Assembly (NCBI RefSeq): GCF_030253575.1
Contig: NC_080564.1
Coordinates: 23,212,001 to 23,276,000 of the forward strand
Direction of reading: 5' to 3'
DNA: 64,000 nucleotides
Origin: Rhododendron vialii
Taxonomy: Eukaryota; Streptophyta; Magnoliopsida; Ericales; Ericaceae
Shown here: positions 37,726-49,748 of the stretch, one piece after another
Layout of the letters: each line of letters begins with the position of its first letter
How positions within the stretch are numbered: the first letter of the stretch is position 1
Translations under genes and position numbers: made by a program
Notes under the pieces: generated by a model
Databases searched by the model: none
What the model was told of the DNA's origin: nothing
Seen by the model: the letters and a program-made list of their open reading frames with translations, nothing else

Positions 37726-38116
37726 TAGCCTTACTACCTATGTCTGACTCTGTTTACCCATTCTACTGCCTTATTCTATTCCCACGGTAATACAATAGGG
37801 CAGGGGGCTACTATATGGGTAAACCCGAGTTCATTTCTTAGTAACGCCAAATCACATATTCAGTTCTTCCGAATGAAAAGACTTGGAAAATTTCTGATTT
37901 ATGATGTGTCTACCGAGTAAAATAACTTGGCAAATTTTTATATACTTGGAAACAACATCCATTCCGAACGAAAAGACGATTACCGAACGAAAAGATGATT
38001 ATCATTCAAAAAGAGATTCTCCAGCCTGTCTTAGTTACATTCAATGGTTGGCAAGGTTCCAATTGTTCGGAGCCAACCATATAAAAAAAAAAACAAAACA
38101 AAAAGAAAAAGCCAAT

Positions 38117-40597
38117 TTAATTTGTTGGAGCATCGGCAGGGGCCGGTAGGGTGGTCGAGTCGGCAGCGTCAGCTGTTGTCTCTTCTGCTGCAGCTTCGGC
38201 AGGGGCGAGGGGTGGTACTTCCACCAGACTCCTCCTCTCATCGTCAGGCTCAACGCCTGCATCGTCAAGACCCCTGTTATATCCGAGCATGAAGCTCTCT
38301 TTGTGTTGGCCTTCCTTGATCTCATCCTGCACTTCGATGTTTGATCAGCCACATTTTCCTCAGCTTGGGCGTACCCCTTCTCGTACTGCCCCTGCATCTC
38401 CCTCTCCATCTCTTTCTTCATTTCTTCTTTCCCGAGGGCTCTACCCTCGGCCAGACCTTCCTCCTTGCCCTCGGCTCTTGTACGCTCGGCTGCGTCCTCG
38501 AGTCCCTTAATCAGGTCATTCAGGTTGGTAACCTGAACTTCCAGGCCTTGTCTCGCGAGCTCGGACTGCTCTAGGGTTTTTTTGTAATCCTCGGCCACGC
38601 CCTTGTTGTACTCGACCGACTGCTTCAGCAGTTTCGACTTCTTGTCGTGCTCGGTGAGATGAAGTTGGGCACTCATTATGGACTGGGTGGCCTGCAAACA
38701 AAACAAAGTGAAAGTTATTCCGACGAAATAGGGCAGATGTATAGAAAATCATTGCAAGTACGAAAAAATTTACTTACCCTTCCGACATGATAGTAGTATT
38801 CACTCAGGGCTGCTTTCAGAGAAGGGGGGACTCTTTACATCCCTCGGTAAAGCCAGCCCCGAGTGGAAAGTGAAAGCCAGGGAGGGGTCCTCCCTCAGAC
38901 TGTCCGATTTGAGGACCGGTTTCTTGTTTGGGGTGATGAAGTTCAGCACCCAAGGGGTGTCAAGGTCCGAAGCAGGCTCCCTCCCTTCTCCCTCTGCCAT
39001 TGCTTCCTTCGGCAGCTCCATTTCCTGGCCCTTTCCCTTCGAGGCCGCTCTTGTCTTCTTGCTTGCGAGTGGTTCCTTCGGGGAAGAAGGGGCGCTCAAT
39101 GGACGTTTTTTAGAAGGTGGAGGGGGTGGAGTTTTCTTGCTTGGAACAGAGCCCGAAGCGCCCGGGGCTCCAGCCTTCCGGAGCTGGGCCTTCTCCTTTT
39201 CTTTTTCCTCCAGCCTTTTCTGGAGAACTTCCTTGATATTTCTTGGAGGCATCTCTTCTTGCTCTCTGAACGGCTCTTTGTCGATGGGAAGGCGGATTGT
39301 CCCTCGGAGAGGTTTATCCGAGCTTGGGCGAAGTTCCTCAGGAATCTCTTCGGGAGCCTGCTCAAGCTCGTCGGTTACCTTTCTTCAGATCCGACCCCCG
39401 TAGGTAGCTTTGTACTTGAGGATTGTAGGGGCGTCTCTCTCCTCCGCTGGGATAGTGAGCAGGGAGTCGGCAAGACCACAACCTTTCGCCGCCCTTAACA
39501 GCACCTTGTTAAGCTTGGTGGTATCTGCCGAGGCAAAGCACAAAATCGTTAATTAAATTTCTGACAAGTATAATAAGAGCAACAGAAGGAATGGCATTGA
39601 AATAACAGTCACTATTCTTCCTCGGCGTTCCCCTTCGTGTGGCGACCTCGAATTGGCCGTACTCTTGTTTGGGGAATTGGAAATTTCCCCGAACCTCGAC
39701 GTAGTCGGAGGCCCACTTTTTTGAGTCATACATGCCCTCGGGGATGATCTTTTGCATCTTCCTCCGGGAGCAGAGGTAGTACCGAGAATTCCGAACGTTT
39801 CTCGATACCATGTAATTTTCAAAAAAATGGTAAGCCTCGAGCCGGAACATCTTTACCTCAGCAAGGATGATTACCGAGTGAATAATGCGGTAGGAGTTGA
39901 CGCTCAGCTGGCACGGAGTGAGATTGAAACGGTGAAGGATCTCTCTCAAAACTCTATGCATCGGGAACCGAAGGCCCCCTTCCGTGATTGCCATCAGGGG
40001 AACGGTGACGTGTTCGTCACTGTATCTTATTCCGTTGCCTTGGACCGGCGTGATAATTACATCGTCGGGGACGTCGTATACGACTCGAAAAACGCTTAAG
40101 CTCTTCCTATCTTGGAAGCACTCCAAGTAGGGGCAAGGGTCCCTCCCCGTTCGGTCGGGAATTACGTCGGGATCCATTGGAACGATTTTTCTCTTCGCCT
40201 TCGGAGGTTGCGATGAGGATTCTCCTACGACGCCCCCTCCCTCGTTCGTTCGGCTTGACGAAGCAATTGGAGTTTCTTGTTCCGACTCGGCTTCGTCCTC
40301 TCCCTCGTCCTCTTCCCCCTCTTCAACTTCGTCATAAGGAGGCTCCCTATCGGACGAGTCTTCGTCTATGTCTATTATGTTGGGGTCTGGCCCCACTGTT
40401 TGGATAGGAGCCACCATGGCGGGGTAGTCGATTCCTTCTACACCCTCGGGGATCCTGCCTCTTGACCCCGTTCGGTAGTTCCGGGCGAAATCTCTTATAT
40501 CTTCGGCTAACTCTGGATCAGATCTACCAAAATCCGAAGCCTCGGAGTCCACCGACCGATAAGATTCGCCCGAAGAGGTTGACTTTGAAGACTCCAT
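38117..40597 (-). pseudogene. Antisense spliced ORF (aORF) of the Tat element, broken
   Basis: Reading leftward, exons 40597-39613, 39524-38778 and 38691-38117 join across GT/AG introns in consistent phase, for about 770 codons. The N-terminal third is acidic and Ser-rich. The middle (about 40180-39640) resembles the 'putative gypsy type transposon' domain seen in many plant proteins (GLRFPMHRVLREIL, NSYRIIHSVIIL). The C-terminal exon is a Lys/Glu coiled coil (LEQSELARQGLEVQVTNL) followed by an Ala/Thr-rich tail. Antisense extra ORFs of unknown role are known in Tat elements. Lesions: a TGA at 39387-39385, a shift in the C-run at about 38831-38826, and another shift near 38335. The ORF could instead run from the upstream in-frame ATG at 40651. 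Confidence 0.7.
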
Positions 40598-40874
40598 ACC
40601 TAGAAACAAATAAGTGCATGGGATAAGACCGTTAGCGATTTGCATGGCCAAGAATCTAAGTGCCTATGTTCGGTGTTCTATGTTATTCGGGAGATCCCAA
40701 GTCTGCTCGGTTACTTCCCGAACGATAACCCTTTGGAAGAAATTCCGAAGAAGGGATTCCTACCGCTCAGGGAAACGATGGGGAACCCTACGCGCTTCCA
40801 ATGGAGAAACAGAGATTAAGAAGCTTAACATGGCTTGTTAAGCTTCTTAAAAATTGTCCCTTTGGAAAAAAAAC

Positions 40875-40955
40875 TCACACTTGAAGATGCCCTCGTGTTC
40901 GGAAGAACACGATTTGAAGATGTTCACATGTTCGGAAGAACACATGAACACCTGG
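40875..40955. repeat. Two gttcggaagaacac dyads
   Basis: cgtgttcggaagaacacg at 40891-40909 and a related longer dyad, gttcacatgttcgga...agaacacatgaac, at 40921-40948 are imperfect palindromes. They are about 37 bases apart in the 3' untranslated part, upstream of the aORF start. They could be hairpins or protein-binding sites. Confidence 0.5.
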
Positions 40956-41475
40956 GGAACTAGGCGATTGTTTCAGTCGAAACAAAAAGGGAAAAACCAA
41001 CCTAGCAGGGGCAAAAACATTCGAAAAACAATCAAAATGCATCGAGAAATGGAAGAACTCGAGAAATACCTGAAAAATCAAGAGAAATCTGTGATCAAAA
41101 CCTTCAAATTTGCAGATTTCTGGCAATTTTTGGTCTGAAACGGTGCTTGAACAGAAAAACGATCGAGAATGAGAGAGAAAGGGATCTCTAACCCTGGCCA
41201 TTGGATTTGGGAGGGAGACTGATGTGCCGCTTGATGAAGGACACGTGGCAGGTATGAAGCGTGCCGTACCACTACCCAATGAAATTGTGACACCTGGCAT
41301 CGATTCAAATCGACGGTTACAAAAGCATTTAATGAAAGCTGCACACACATATCGAAGCGTTCCAAACATTTTTTGTCCGTTCAACTTCAACAGTTTGTCC
41401 AGTCATTCGTTCTTCAGATTTACGTCGACGTTCGGCCAGATTGTTATTCAACTCCTCCTTCATTTCCGAGCAAGC

Positions 41476-41493
41476 AAAAAAGGAGTTGAGGGG
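41476..41493 (+). other. Polypurine tract
   Basis: aaaaaaggagttgagggg ends 4 bases before the 3' LTR, the expected position for plus-strand priming. It is interrupted by tt. Confidence 0.65.
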
Positions 41494-41497
41494 CTAT

Positions 41498-42309
41498 TGT
41501 AGGGGGCCGAAATATCCGAAGGATCACAGGGTTCACAAGGTCCAGAAGGGGGGAATGAAGGATCGCACACTGTTCGACCCGTCATTTAAGCTGTTTCAGT
41601 TCACCTGTAAATAAGTTTGGGCTTCGGCCAGATATGCCAATATTTATCCGAAGGATAGACAGAACCACGAGTACTTTACCGAACGTCATAAGTTGTATCC
41701 GAACATACGTACACTTGAGTTCGCTCGGTGGTCTCACCAAACGCACGGGTAAGAACACCCATTTGTTCGGATAAGTTTCTCTTCGGTAAGGACACCAAAC
41801 GCTCGGATAATTTCGTATGGCAGAAGTGGGTCCCACCAAGTACAGGCGATTATGGAGCCTTCCATAAATATCCACTGATACGTAGGCTGTCTTTTTTGAT
41901 ATTCGAAGTGACATCTCTGAACGATGTGACCTTTCTGACACCGACCCATGTGGCTCTGTAAGACTTGGGAAGTGGAGTTCATTAAATGTCCCTGCTACAA
42001 GGCGCCAACCGAGCAGAACGTAACACGTGAAAAGTATGACCAACTTGCTCAGCACTCCACCCCCTGTGCCTATAAATAGAAGAACAACACCACTAAGAAA
42101 GGGACTCTGGACTCGAAAACAACAGCATTCTTCTCTCTACCAGCATATTTTTCTCACTAAACTTCTTCTTCTCTTCTCCACCTACTGACTGGTTCGTCGG
42201 AGCTTCTTCCTGGAGAACCCTCTCCGGTTCTGCAGGTACATCAAGACCGGCGTTATCTCATACGCAAACAGCTACACAAGAAGGATCACGAACAAATCAC
42301 ACCCCCACA
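41498..42309 (+). repeat. 3' LTR
   Basis: 812 bases, matching the 5' LTR. The differences seen are almost all transitions, plus a 1-base insertion in the G-run and a 3-base deletion near 42213. Confidence 0.95.
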
Positions 42310-42314
42310 CATAC

Positions 42315-44136
42315 TAACATCCTCCGCATACTACTATAGTCCCTAAATGAGTTTATCCACGAACGCCGGCCTAAACCTAACTAAGTGCCTTCTGTTCCAA
42401 AAAAAGTTCCGGCCAACCCAAATTTCTAAGCCAGATGTTGTACCCTTAACAAGGGAAGGCGGAGAAGGGAATATGCATGCAACCATTGAACGTATTTCCA
42501 AAATAATTATGTGTTCTTCTATTTCCTGACAAATTAAAGCAAAAAAAGTTCATTACTATACACAATGTTGTCTCTTCTAGTTAGGGCTATGCACTCGACA
42601 AAAGGAAGTATTTGGTCCTAAGAATATCAGTTCGGTCACGTAAACTATATTTTTTCGTTCCGCACAAACGTTGCAATGAATTTGCTCAACGGCTGCGTTC
42701 AACAGTGAAAATTAATCCATGCATTAATATTAGATTCACATAAAATAATAATAGTATCATGTACTTCCAAAAACAATACTAGTAAAAGTAATGTAAAGTT
42801 GTCTTACTCCATGTAACAATTCAACAAAAGTCGAGTTTTTTCCGCCGTGCCTTCGGTACTCATCTTGTAACTCGGGACACATTAAAAAATGAAGCTACGT
42901 ATATAGAAAGGAAATTCAACTCAGTCATTTATAGAAAAAGAAGTCAAAACAGACTCAATACCCATGCCTACGGCACTCTCGTAATTTTTGTCACGGCTCT
43001 TCCAAATTTCGGGTGTCCTATCACATGTGGGTAAAAGTTGTAATTTTTTTTATTCATTTTGATGACATAATCGTTCATTTTTATGTGGAATGAATTTGCA
43101 ACAGTTTATTAGCAATTAATCAATCATTCAACGGAGAAGATTGTACTGATGCACGGATCTTATTATATAGATTATACTAACAACCTTACAACCAACTACA
43201 AAGAAAGGAAAAGAACCAAATATTGTATTTGAATAATTGAATACTCCAATTTTTATTTAGAGTTCAAAAAAATGTTTAGTTTGCAGGGGCAATCAACGGG
43301 ATTATTGGTGTTATAGGGGAATATGTGTTGTCATCCCCTATTTGAAGAACCTATACGCAGGGTGTTTTTGCAACATTGAGAGACCGATGTCTCAAACTAA
43401 GAAAATGGAGTGACGATGCTTAAAAAAATTGAGAGACCCACATCTCAAACCCAAAAAATAAGAAGCCGTGAGAAAAAATATAGAGACGTACTGCCAATAA
43501 AAAAAATCTACGAACCACTCACCTTAATTCTTGCAGTATTGGAAGTAGACTTGGGTTATTTTCGTTGAGGGGTGGTATTGAACTGAGGGAAGAGAGAAGG
43601 AGAGAGTAAAGGAGAATTATTGTATTGATCCTTTAACTTCTGGGAGGGAGAGAACAAATTAATTAGAAAGGAAATGCTAACCTTGCCTTTTAAGGATACA
43701 ATATGTACGTAGGTAGATCAGAAAGAAGCATTATTGTATCCTTTAAGTTGTGTATTGTTTCCTTTCACTACATAAAAGTGAGGTTTCCATTTAATTGTTG
43801 TGTTCTTAGAATGGAAATGACATAATTTTAGTACTTTCGGCTTGGAAATGGCAGAATTGTAGTAACATTTTTCAACAATCATATTAAACCAATCTCTTCC
43901 GCATTTTTCAACCGTCGGATAATCCCTTTAATTTGTATCATATCAAACCAAGTTGTGTATTTACATTTACATTTATAAATGATGCACTTACTCACAGAAC
44001 CATCCGTTTTTTTTATCAAAACGGTTTCCACGGTTTCCTCTAATTACTATATTTACCGAGCAGATATTATAGGTTTGGATTTTCATCCATTTTGATTAGC
44101 CGGTTACCAAAATGCGATGATGATAACCTTTGGATG
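42315..44136. other. Gene-free AT-rich region 3' of the retrotransposon
   Basis: No coding region was recognised. At 43150-43180 gatgcacggatcttattata followed by tagattatac resembles, in reverse, the words at 27388-27412 on the other side of the Tat element. Confidence 0.4.
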
Positions 44137-46639
44137 GATTTTGTAACACCCCGATTTTTCAAAGAATTTCAGAGGCATTAACCCTAAAATACACTAAATT
44201 TTATAAACTACTAGGCCCCTATTTGTTGTTATACAAAATCTACATTAAAAAAAAATCTAACATTTTATTTAACATCTTCAGAGCGACTCTAGTGTTGATA
44301 CATATATCAAGCATCTTCGGTCTCCGCCCTTGGTATTCCTCCTGTGTCAAACTGCTCCACTATTGAATCCTGCACTCTATGGCAAATTGACCGCCGAAGC
44401 AACCGATTTACCAGGATACAAACATATCCGTGAGTGATAATTCACCCAGTAGAATAATTCTAACCCTACCAACCCTTTACTTTACAATTAGCAGTTTAAC
44501 AATATAACAATTGATAATATACAAAAGGAACAAAATAATAACACATCATCTTTTTCTTTACTATCCGTTAACTTACATGAAATCTAAGAATCTTCTCCAC
44601 AAGATCCTTTCCTCCCACATCCGCTAACTACAATCGTCTCATGGGTCCACCCTTCCTCTTGCTTATCCTGTACCAAGGTCCTAGATGAGCGCACCTAAGT
44701 TATGTACCTAGCATGTTCTCACTTAAGACCATAACAAGAAGATCGAGTCATCCCATGATGTATCGTACATTAGGGTCGAACTGTCACACCCCAAAATGAG
44801 AAGTGACCGGCCATGAACCACAAGACCAAAGCTTGTAGAACATGCAGCCTAAAAAGAAATTTTATAAAAACTCCCAATCAAGGATCCATCAAAACTGTCA
44901 ACCTTTTTTTTTTTTATTCAGAACATCCCCAACCAATAAATTCCACAAAAAGAATGGGGCACAAACATCCCATGAATCAAATAATATCCAGTGATCCAAC
45001 AATAATAAAAGAATCCAGATGTTTGACAAAATGTTTCAATGCGGAAGCGATGAAATAAAATACTAAGCTAGAATGAGACACCCTAAGGAGGTCAATAAAC
45101 GAAATCTCCGAGATGCCGCCAGAGTCCTTGTCTAACTTCCCAACTTGCCTGAAAAAGAAGTTAGAATAAATCCGTCAGCTGACGAGTTCAATGAGTGGCA
45201 AATCATGTATATTAGAATAAAGTTCTCAAACAGGGATCAAAATAATTTACCATGTCAATATAAACGATTCATTTGATAAATTTTAATGGTGTTCTCAATC
45301 CAATCTCCAACAACAATGGGGAACCACAACCAAAACCAATAGTACCAAATGCCAATGAATAAATATCTCATAATTGGATCCAATATCAAAACTTAGAGTC
45401 ACCACGTGTAGGCAGCCCGTGGAACTTTTCCCTAAGAATGATCCGGTCAATAACAACCGTTGAGCATTAGGGTCACCGGCCTAATCCGGTTTCTTCCCTA
45501 ATGGCCAGAGTCTCCTGCACACAGAGGATTAATTTCCCTGGACTCCCAAAATATGTTCCCATCAATATCCACAAAGTTCTCACCAAAAGATTATTCGATC
45601 AACAAATGGTTTCACCAATCTGCATGCCAATTTCAAGAACCAAATCAAACAAATACATGTTCCCAATTTCAATCATTAATTTTCTAAAACAATAATTTAA
45701 GAGATACGGGGAAGTTCGCAAATACGTAGGGTAGTCCTATGGTACACACCCCTTATTAAGGGGTGTACCGTACGCATCATGATTTTAAACCCTTGGATTT
45801 CAAAGTAAATAATCCGGACCACCCATTTATTAAACCAATTAATAAAATAAAAAAATGGCTTAGCAGGTAACAGGTTGTTCTCTCTTCGTTGACTTTCTCT
45901 CCCTCTCCCTCATGTGTAAAATACTACAAATTATATAACATAACCACAATTGTTATGACAACACAAAAAATTGACACTTTCTTACCACAATGTGTCGTAC
46001 CAAAAGAAATCGATCAAAAAATACTAGATACAAGACCAAAATATATCGTTGCACAATCAATAATTATTATACCCAAACAAAATACATGTCTAAAATATCA
46101 CAAATTAAATATTGTATAACTTAACAACCTAACAGTCCTGATCGATCATTTTAAAAATACACTCACTAACGACATTTAGATTGTACAGTCAATTTATATT
46201 TGGTATGAAACCTAGTCCTCTATTGTAGTTGAATGTAATGTAGTCATGCGACTGTGACACAATAATGACGATCAAATCCGTTGAATTTTTTATGTTTGTT
46301 GATTAAGTCACCTACGTAATTTTTTGTCTCAATCAAGTTTAGGAAACTCCATCATCGGCACGCAAATTGAATAATAGAATGATATTTTTCATCCAATTAA
46401 GTGTCTAGCTATAAGCCATCAACTTCATTCTTGATACGAATGACCTAATTAATATTATGTAAAAGATAGACGATTTTGATAAAATAAAATAAAAAATAAA
46501 ATAAACACCTTACGTGGGGTTCAGATGGTGCATTATTATATTTTAATGTTGTATTGAAATTGAACGATGAGATTTGTTGAATTATGAAACTTCAAGGACT
46601 AACTATGTGATTTATTCTAAAAAATAATAACATTCTTTT

Positions 46640-46745
46640 AAAAAAAAATAGGAACGAAGGGTTTAAGACTTGAACCCCAGATCTTTTAGATAAATGTCAA
46701 ACTCCAACACCTTATCACTATGGTACACAATTGAGAATTTGTAAC
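46640..46745 (-). mobile_element. SINE fragment with tRNA-like boxes
   Basis: On the minus strand, a tagtgataaggtgt A-box-like stretch is followed by a good B-box, ggggttcaagtc. It lies inside the long-inverted-repeat element. Confidence 0.45.
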
Positions 46746-47625
46746 TCTAAAGGCTATTGATTATATAATATTTTCTTGTATGCAAGGGCGTTATTTTCAG
46801 GCTAAAAATTTGAGAAGATAGAGGCCTCAAATGCCTCTGTCCTAGTGATGGACCTGCACTTGTAGATCATATTATAGCTATGTCATTGGTGTAAATCAAA
46901 ATGTCAATTATAATAATTTTTTTTGAAAGAAAATACAGTGACAATAAATTTACAAAATTATTTAGATTTTACTTCCACGGCCTAATTTCAAGGACCATCA
47001 TTAAATTTGGATTGGTACGCATGGGGTGAAAGTTTGACACCGATCCATGTGTTAAATATATAGTGCCAATTGTTAAGTGCACCGCCCTAAATATTGATAA
47101 GATTGGGTATTAATATAATTAATTTCACCAATTACAAAAAGGAGAGTAATTTTCACACTCTATTTTTTGATATTCACACTTATTTTTTTGTACTCCATTT
47201 TAGTGTTGAAAGTGTATGCATTTGAGACAGTTGGATAATTATTTTTTCGTGACCTCTCATTTTTCCACAAAGGAATTTTGATTTTTTGAATTAAATTTTG
47301 TAGAAAAAGAATTTGATTTAGACTAATATTTTGAGAGGAAATTGTAGTTGTATTCGAAAATTTGGGTATAGTACTTACTTTTTGGTGAATTTCTTGGATG
47401 AAAATTTTGTGCAAAAACTTCATTTTTAGTTTAAATTATTGAGGTATTTGTGTAGGGACAAATAAGAATTTGAAAAATTAGTGTAGAGGGAATCGAAAAT
47501 TAAGATAATATGGTGGAAATTTTAAAATTTGAAAAAATAATGTGGCGGGAATTGAAAATAATTAGTGGTATTGTATTTTGTCAATTACTATCGTTTACTG
47601 AACATTCCGATTGAATTTTTTTTAT

Positions 47626-48310
47626 ACGACACGTTGTGGGTATGAAAACGCCAATTTATGGTGTTGTCATAACAAATTTGGTTATATTACTAAATTTGCG
47701 ATATGATATTTTGCTAATAATAACTATCGTTAACTGAGCATTTCAATTGAATTTTTTTATACGATATGTTGTGGGTATGAAAACGTTAATTTATGGTGTT
47801 GTTATAAAAAATTTGGTTATATTACTGAATTTGAGGTATGATATGTTGTTGATTATAACTACCGTTAATTGAACATTCTGATTGAATTTTTTTATACGAC
47901 ACGTTGTGGATATAAAAACGTCAATTTATGGTGTTATCATAACAAATTTGGTTATATTACTAAATTTGTGGTATTTTAGACATGTGTTATTACGGAATAT
48001 TTTAATTAATTTCCTTTGGTACGACACATTGTGGTAAGAAAACGTCAATTTATGGTATTGTCATAACAATTATGGTTTATTATAAAATTTGTGGTATTTA
48101 AATATGTTTTCTTTTGATATGACACATTGTGTTAAGAAAATGACAATTTTAGGTGTTGTCATAATAATTATGGTTATTTTCTAAAATTTGTGGCATTTTA
48201 CAAATATTTTTGGCTTGGGTATAACAATTGTTAATTCTGGTATGACATATTTTGATTTTGTTACGGAATATCATACGAGTCAAAAAAATTTGGTACGATT
48301 TATTGTGGTA
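47626..48310. repeat. Subterminal repeats, 135-bp period then degenerate
   Basis: acga(c/t)a(c/t)gttgtgg(g/a)tat recurs at 47626, 47761 and 47896 (135 bases apart), then at 48021 and 48119 with shorter spacing. Each is followed by aatttatggtgttgtcata or a close variant. An inverted copy is in the left arm near 45955-46010. Confidence 0.75.
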
Positions 48311-49590
48311 AGATAGTGCCAATTTATGGTGTTGTTATAACATTTGTGGTAACATTATTTAATTTTTGATATTGTACGCATATATTTGGTTAGGGTACAA
48401 GTATTATGGATTTCAGTACGAATAATTATGGTTATATAATAACAATATTTTTTAATTATGGGTAACCTGCTAATGACCTGTTCAACAGGTAAATTTTAAT
48501 GTACAAGTCGTAACTAGAATCATAAATATGCATTAGAAAACCAAAAATTGGCATAATGAAAATCACAAATTGTCATAATTGAGATATACGGTATACCCTG
48601 TGTACCATAGCTTCCCCATGCTTAACCACTCATCTGGGTCCAAAAGTAACGCAATCGAACAACGCAAAATGAGCCTAACCTGAACCAAGAATCATAAAGC
48701 AATATTATCACTAATTATAGTTTCAAGTATAATTCTATCACAATCTAAGACAACCTAAGAAAAAAAGAACCGAAACTAAGATAATAGTAAGCCACCAGTT
48801 GAAACTCGAAAACCCAACTTAAACTCCATACCCAATAATTTCTTCTTCATGTACCCAATATGTTCTTGCCAATAACACCAAAACATGTTCCTCGATCTTT
48901 CCAATATAATATACTAGTTTTTCATGCATTAAGCCAATATTGCACATGCACCCGACCGCCGACATCTCTCTCACACACCAAAATCACCATCCACAGCACC
49001 AATGCACACACATCACCCCGCACCACGTCGCACACACAAAACCCACACGACGATCTGCCCACATCGAGCTCTCTCTCTCTCTCAATATAAAATACAAATT
49101 AACTCCATAATAGTCTCCAATCCATGGACCCAATTGCTATGAGAAAAGGAAGATGAACAGAAACGAGAGAGATGGAGTACTATTACATCAAAAGAACTTC
49201 AAGAAAAACTCCCCTTCAAAGTGCGGCTGCTTCTTTCTCTCAAACGCCAGGAGTTCTTTTAACATACCAAGTTCTCTTAATATAACCCTAAACCTTCTAT
49301 ATTTGTATCTCTACCCGGACACGTTATAAACTACCCACTAATCACATTCACCCACAATTATAGCTAATTAGTTAAACAAAATATCTAAAATTCTATCTGA
49401 GGTAAAAACTAAATTACTATGGTTAATTAAGCTCATACCCTTGTAGTTATAATAACGACAATTGTATCCGTTGTGTACGCAAAAATAATTAACTAGGACC
49501 CAACCATAACACCCAATTAAATAATGGCCAAAATAATTGATAAAATAAATTAAAATTCTAAGCCGTAACACGGACATCCACTATCCCACG

Positions 49591-49748
49591 CTAACTATAA
49601 CCGTCTCATAAGACCCATTCCCTTCCTCAAAGAGAAACTTCCCATGACGTATCATACATTAACGTCTCACTAGTTATAACTGTCTTATGGGACCCATTCC
49701 CTTCCTTAAAGAGAAACTTCCCATGACGTATCATACATTAGTGTCACA
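49591..49748. repeat. 79-bp tandem duplication
   Basis: cta(a/g)(c/t)tataac(c/t)gtct...gacccattcccttcct...cccatgacgtatcatacatta occurs twice, starting at 49591 and 49670. A more diverged copy is at 44626-44772. Confidence 0.8.

Larger units (their letters stand above)
30433..42309 (+). mobile_element. Complete Ty3/gypsy Tat-type LTR retrotransposon, 11.9 kb
   Basis: The element starts TGTAGGGGG and ends CCCCCACA, and is flanked by the 5-base target duplication catac (30428-30432 and 42310-42314). It has two LTRs (814 and 812 bp), a primer-binding site, gag, then protease, reverse transcriptase, RNase H and integrase in Ty3/gypsy order, and a purine tract before the 3' LTR. There is no chromodomain after integrase. 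A 4-kb tail carries tandem repeats and an antisense spliced ORF, features of the Tat lineage. gag-pol is broken by many stops and frameshifts, so this copy cannot make its own proteins. The LTRs differ at about 15 positions plus two small indels by eye (about 98% identity), which suggests a fairly recent insertion. Confidence 0.95.
45737..48610. mobile_element. Non-autonomous element with long degenerate terminal inverted repeats
   Basis: ctatggtacaca at the left is matched by gtgtaccatag at the right. Deeper, left-arm sequence at 45860-46130 is the inverse of right-arm sequence at about 47950-48500: for example ttaccacaatgtgtcgtacc on the left against ggtacgacacattgtggtaa on the right. The reversed word agcaggtaac / gttacctgct is also present. 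Arms of more than 400 bases and no coding capacity suggest a foldback or Mutator-like non-autonomous element. The exact ends and the target duplication are unresolved. Confidence 0.6.

Noticed and set aside
38863..39498. Plus-strand frame of 211 codons in the retrotransposon tail
   Set aside because: It is the complement of the antisense ORF, which has better splice sites and domain resemblance.
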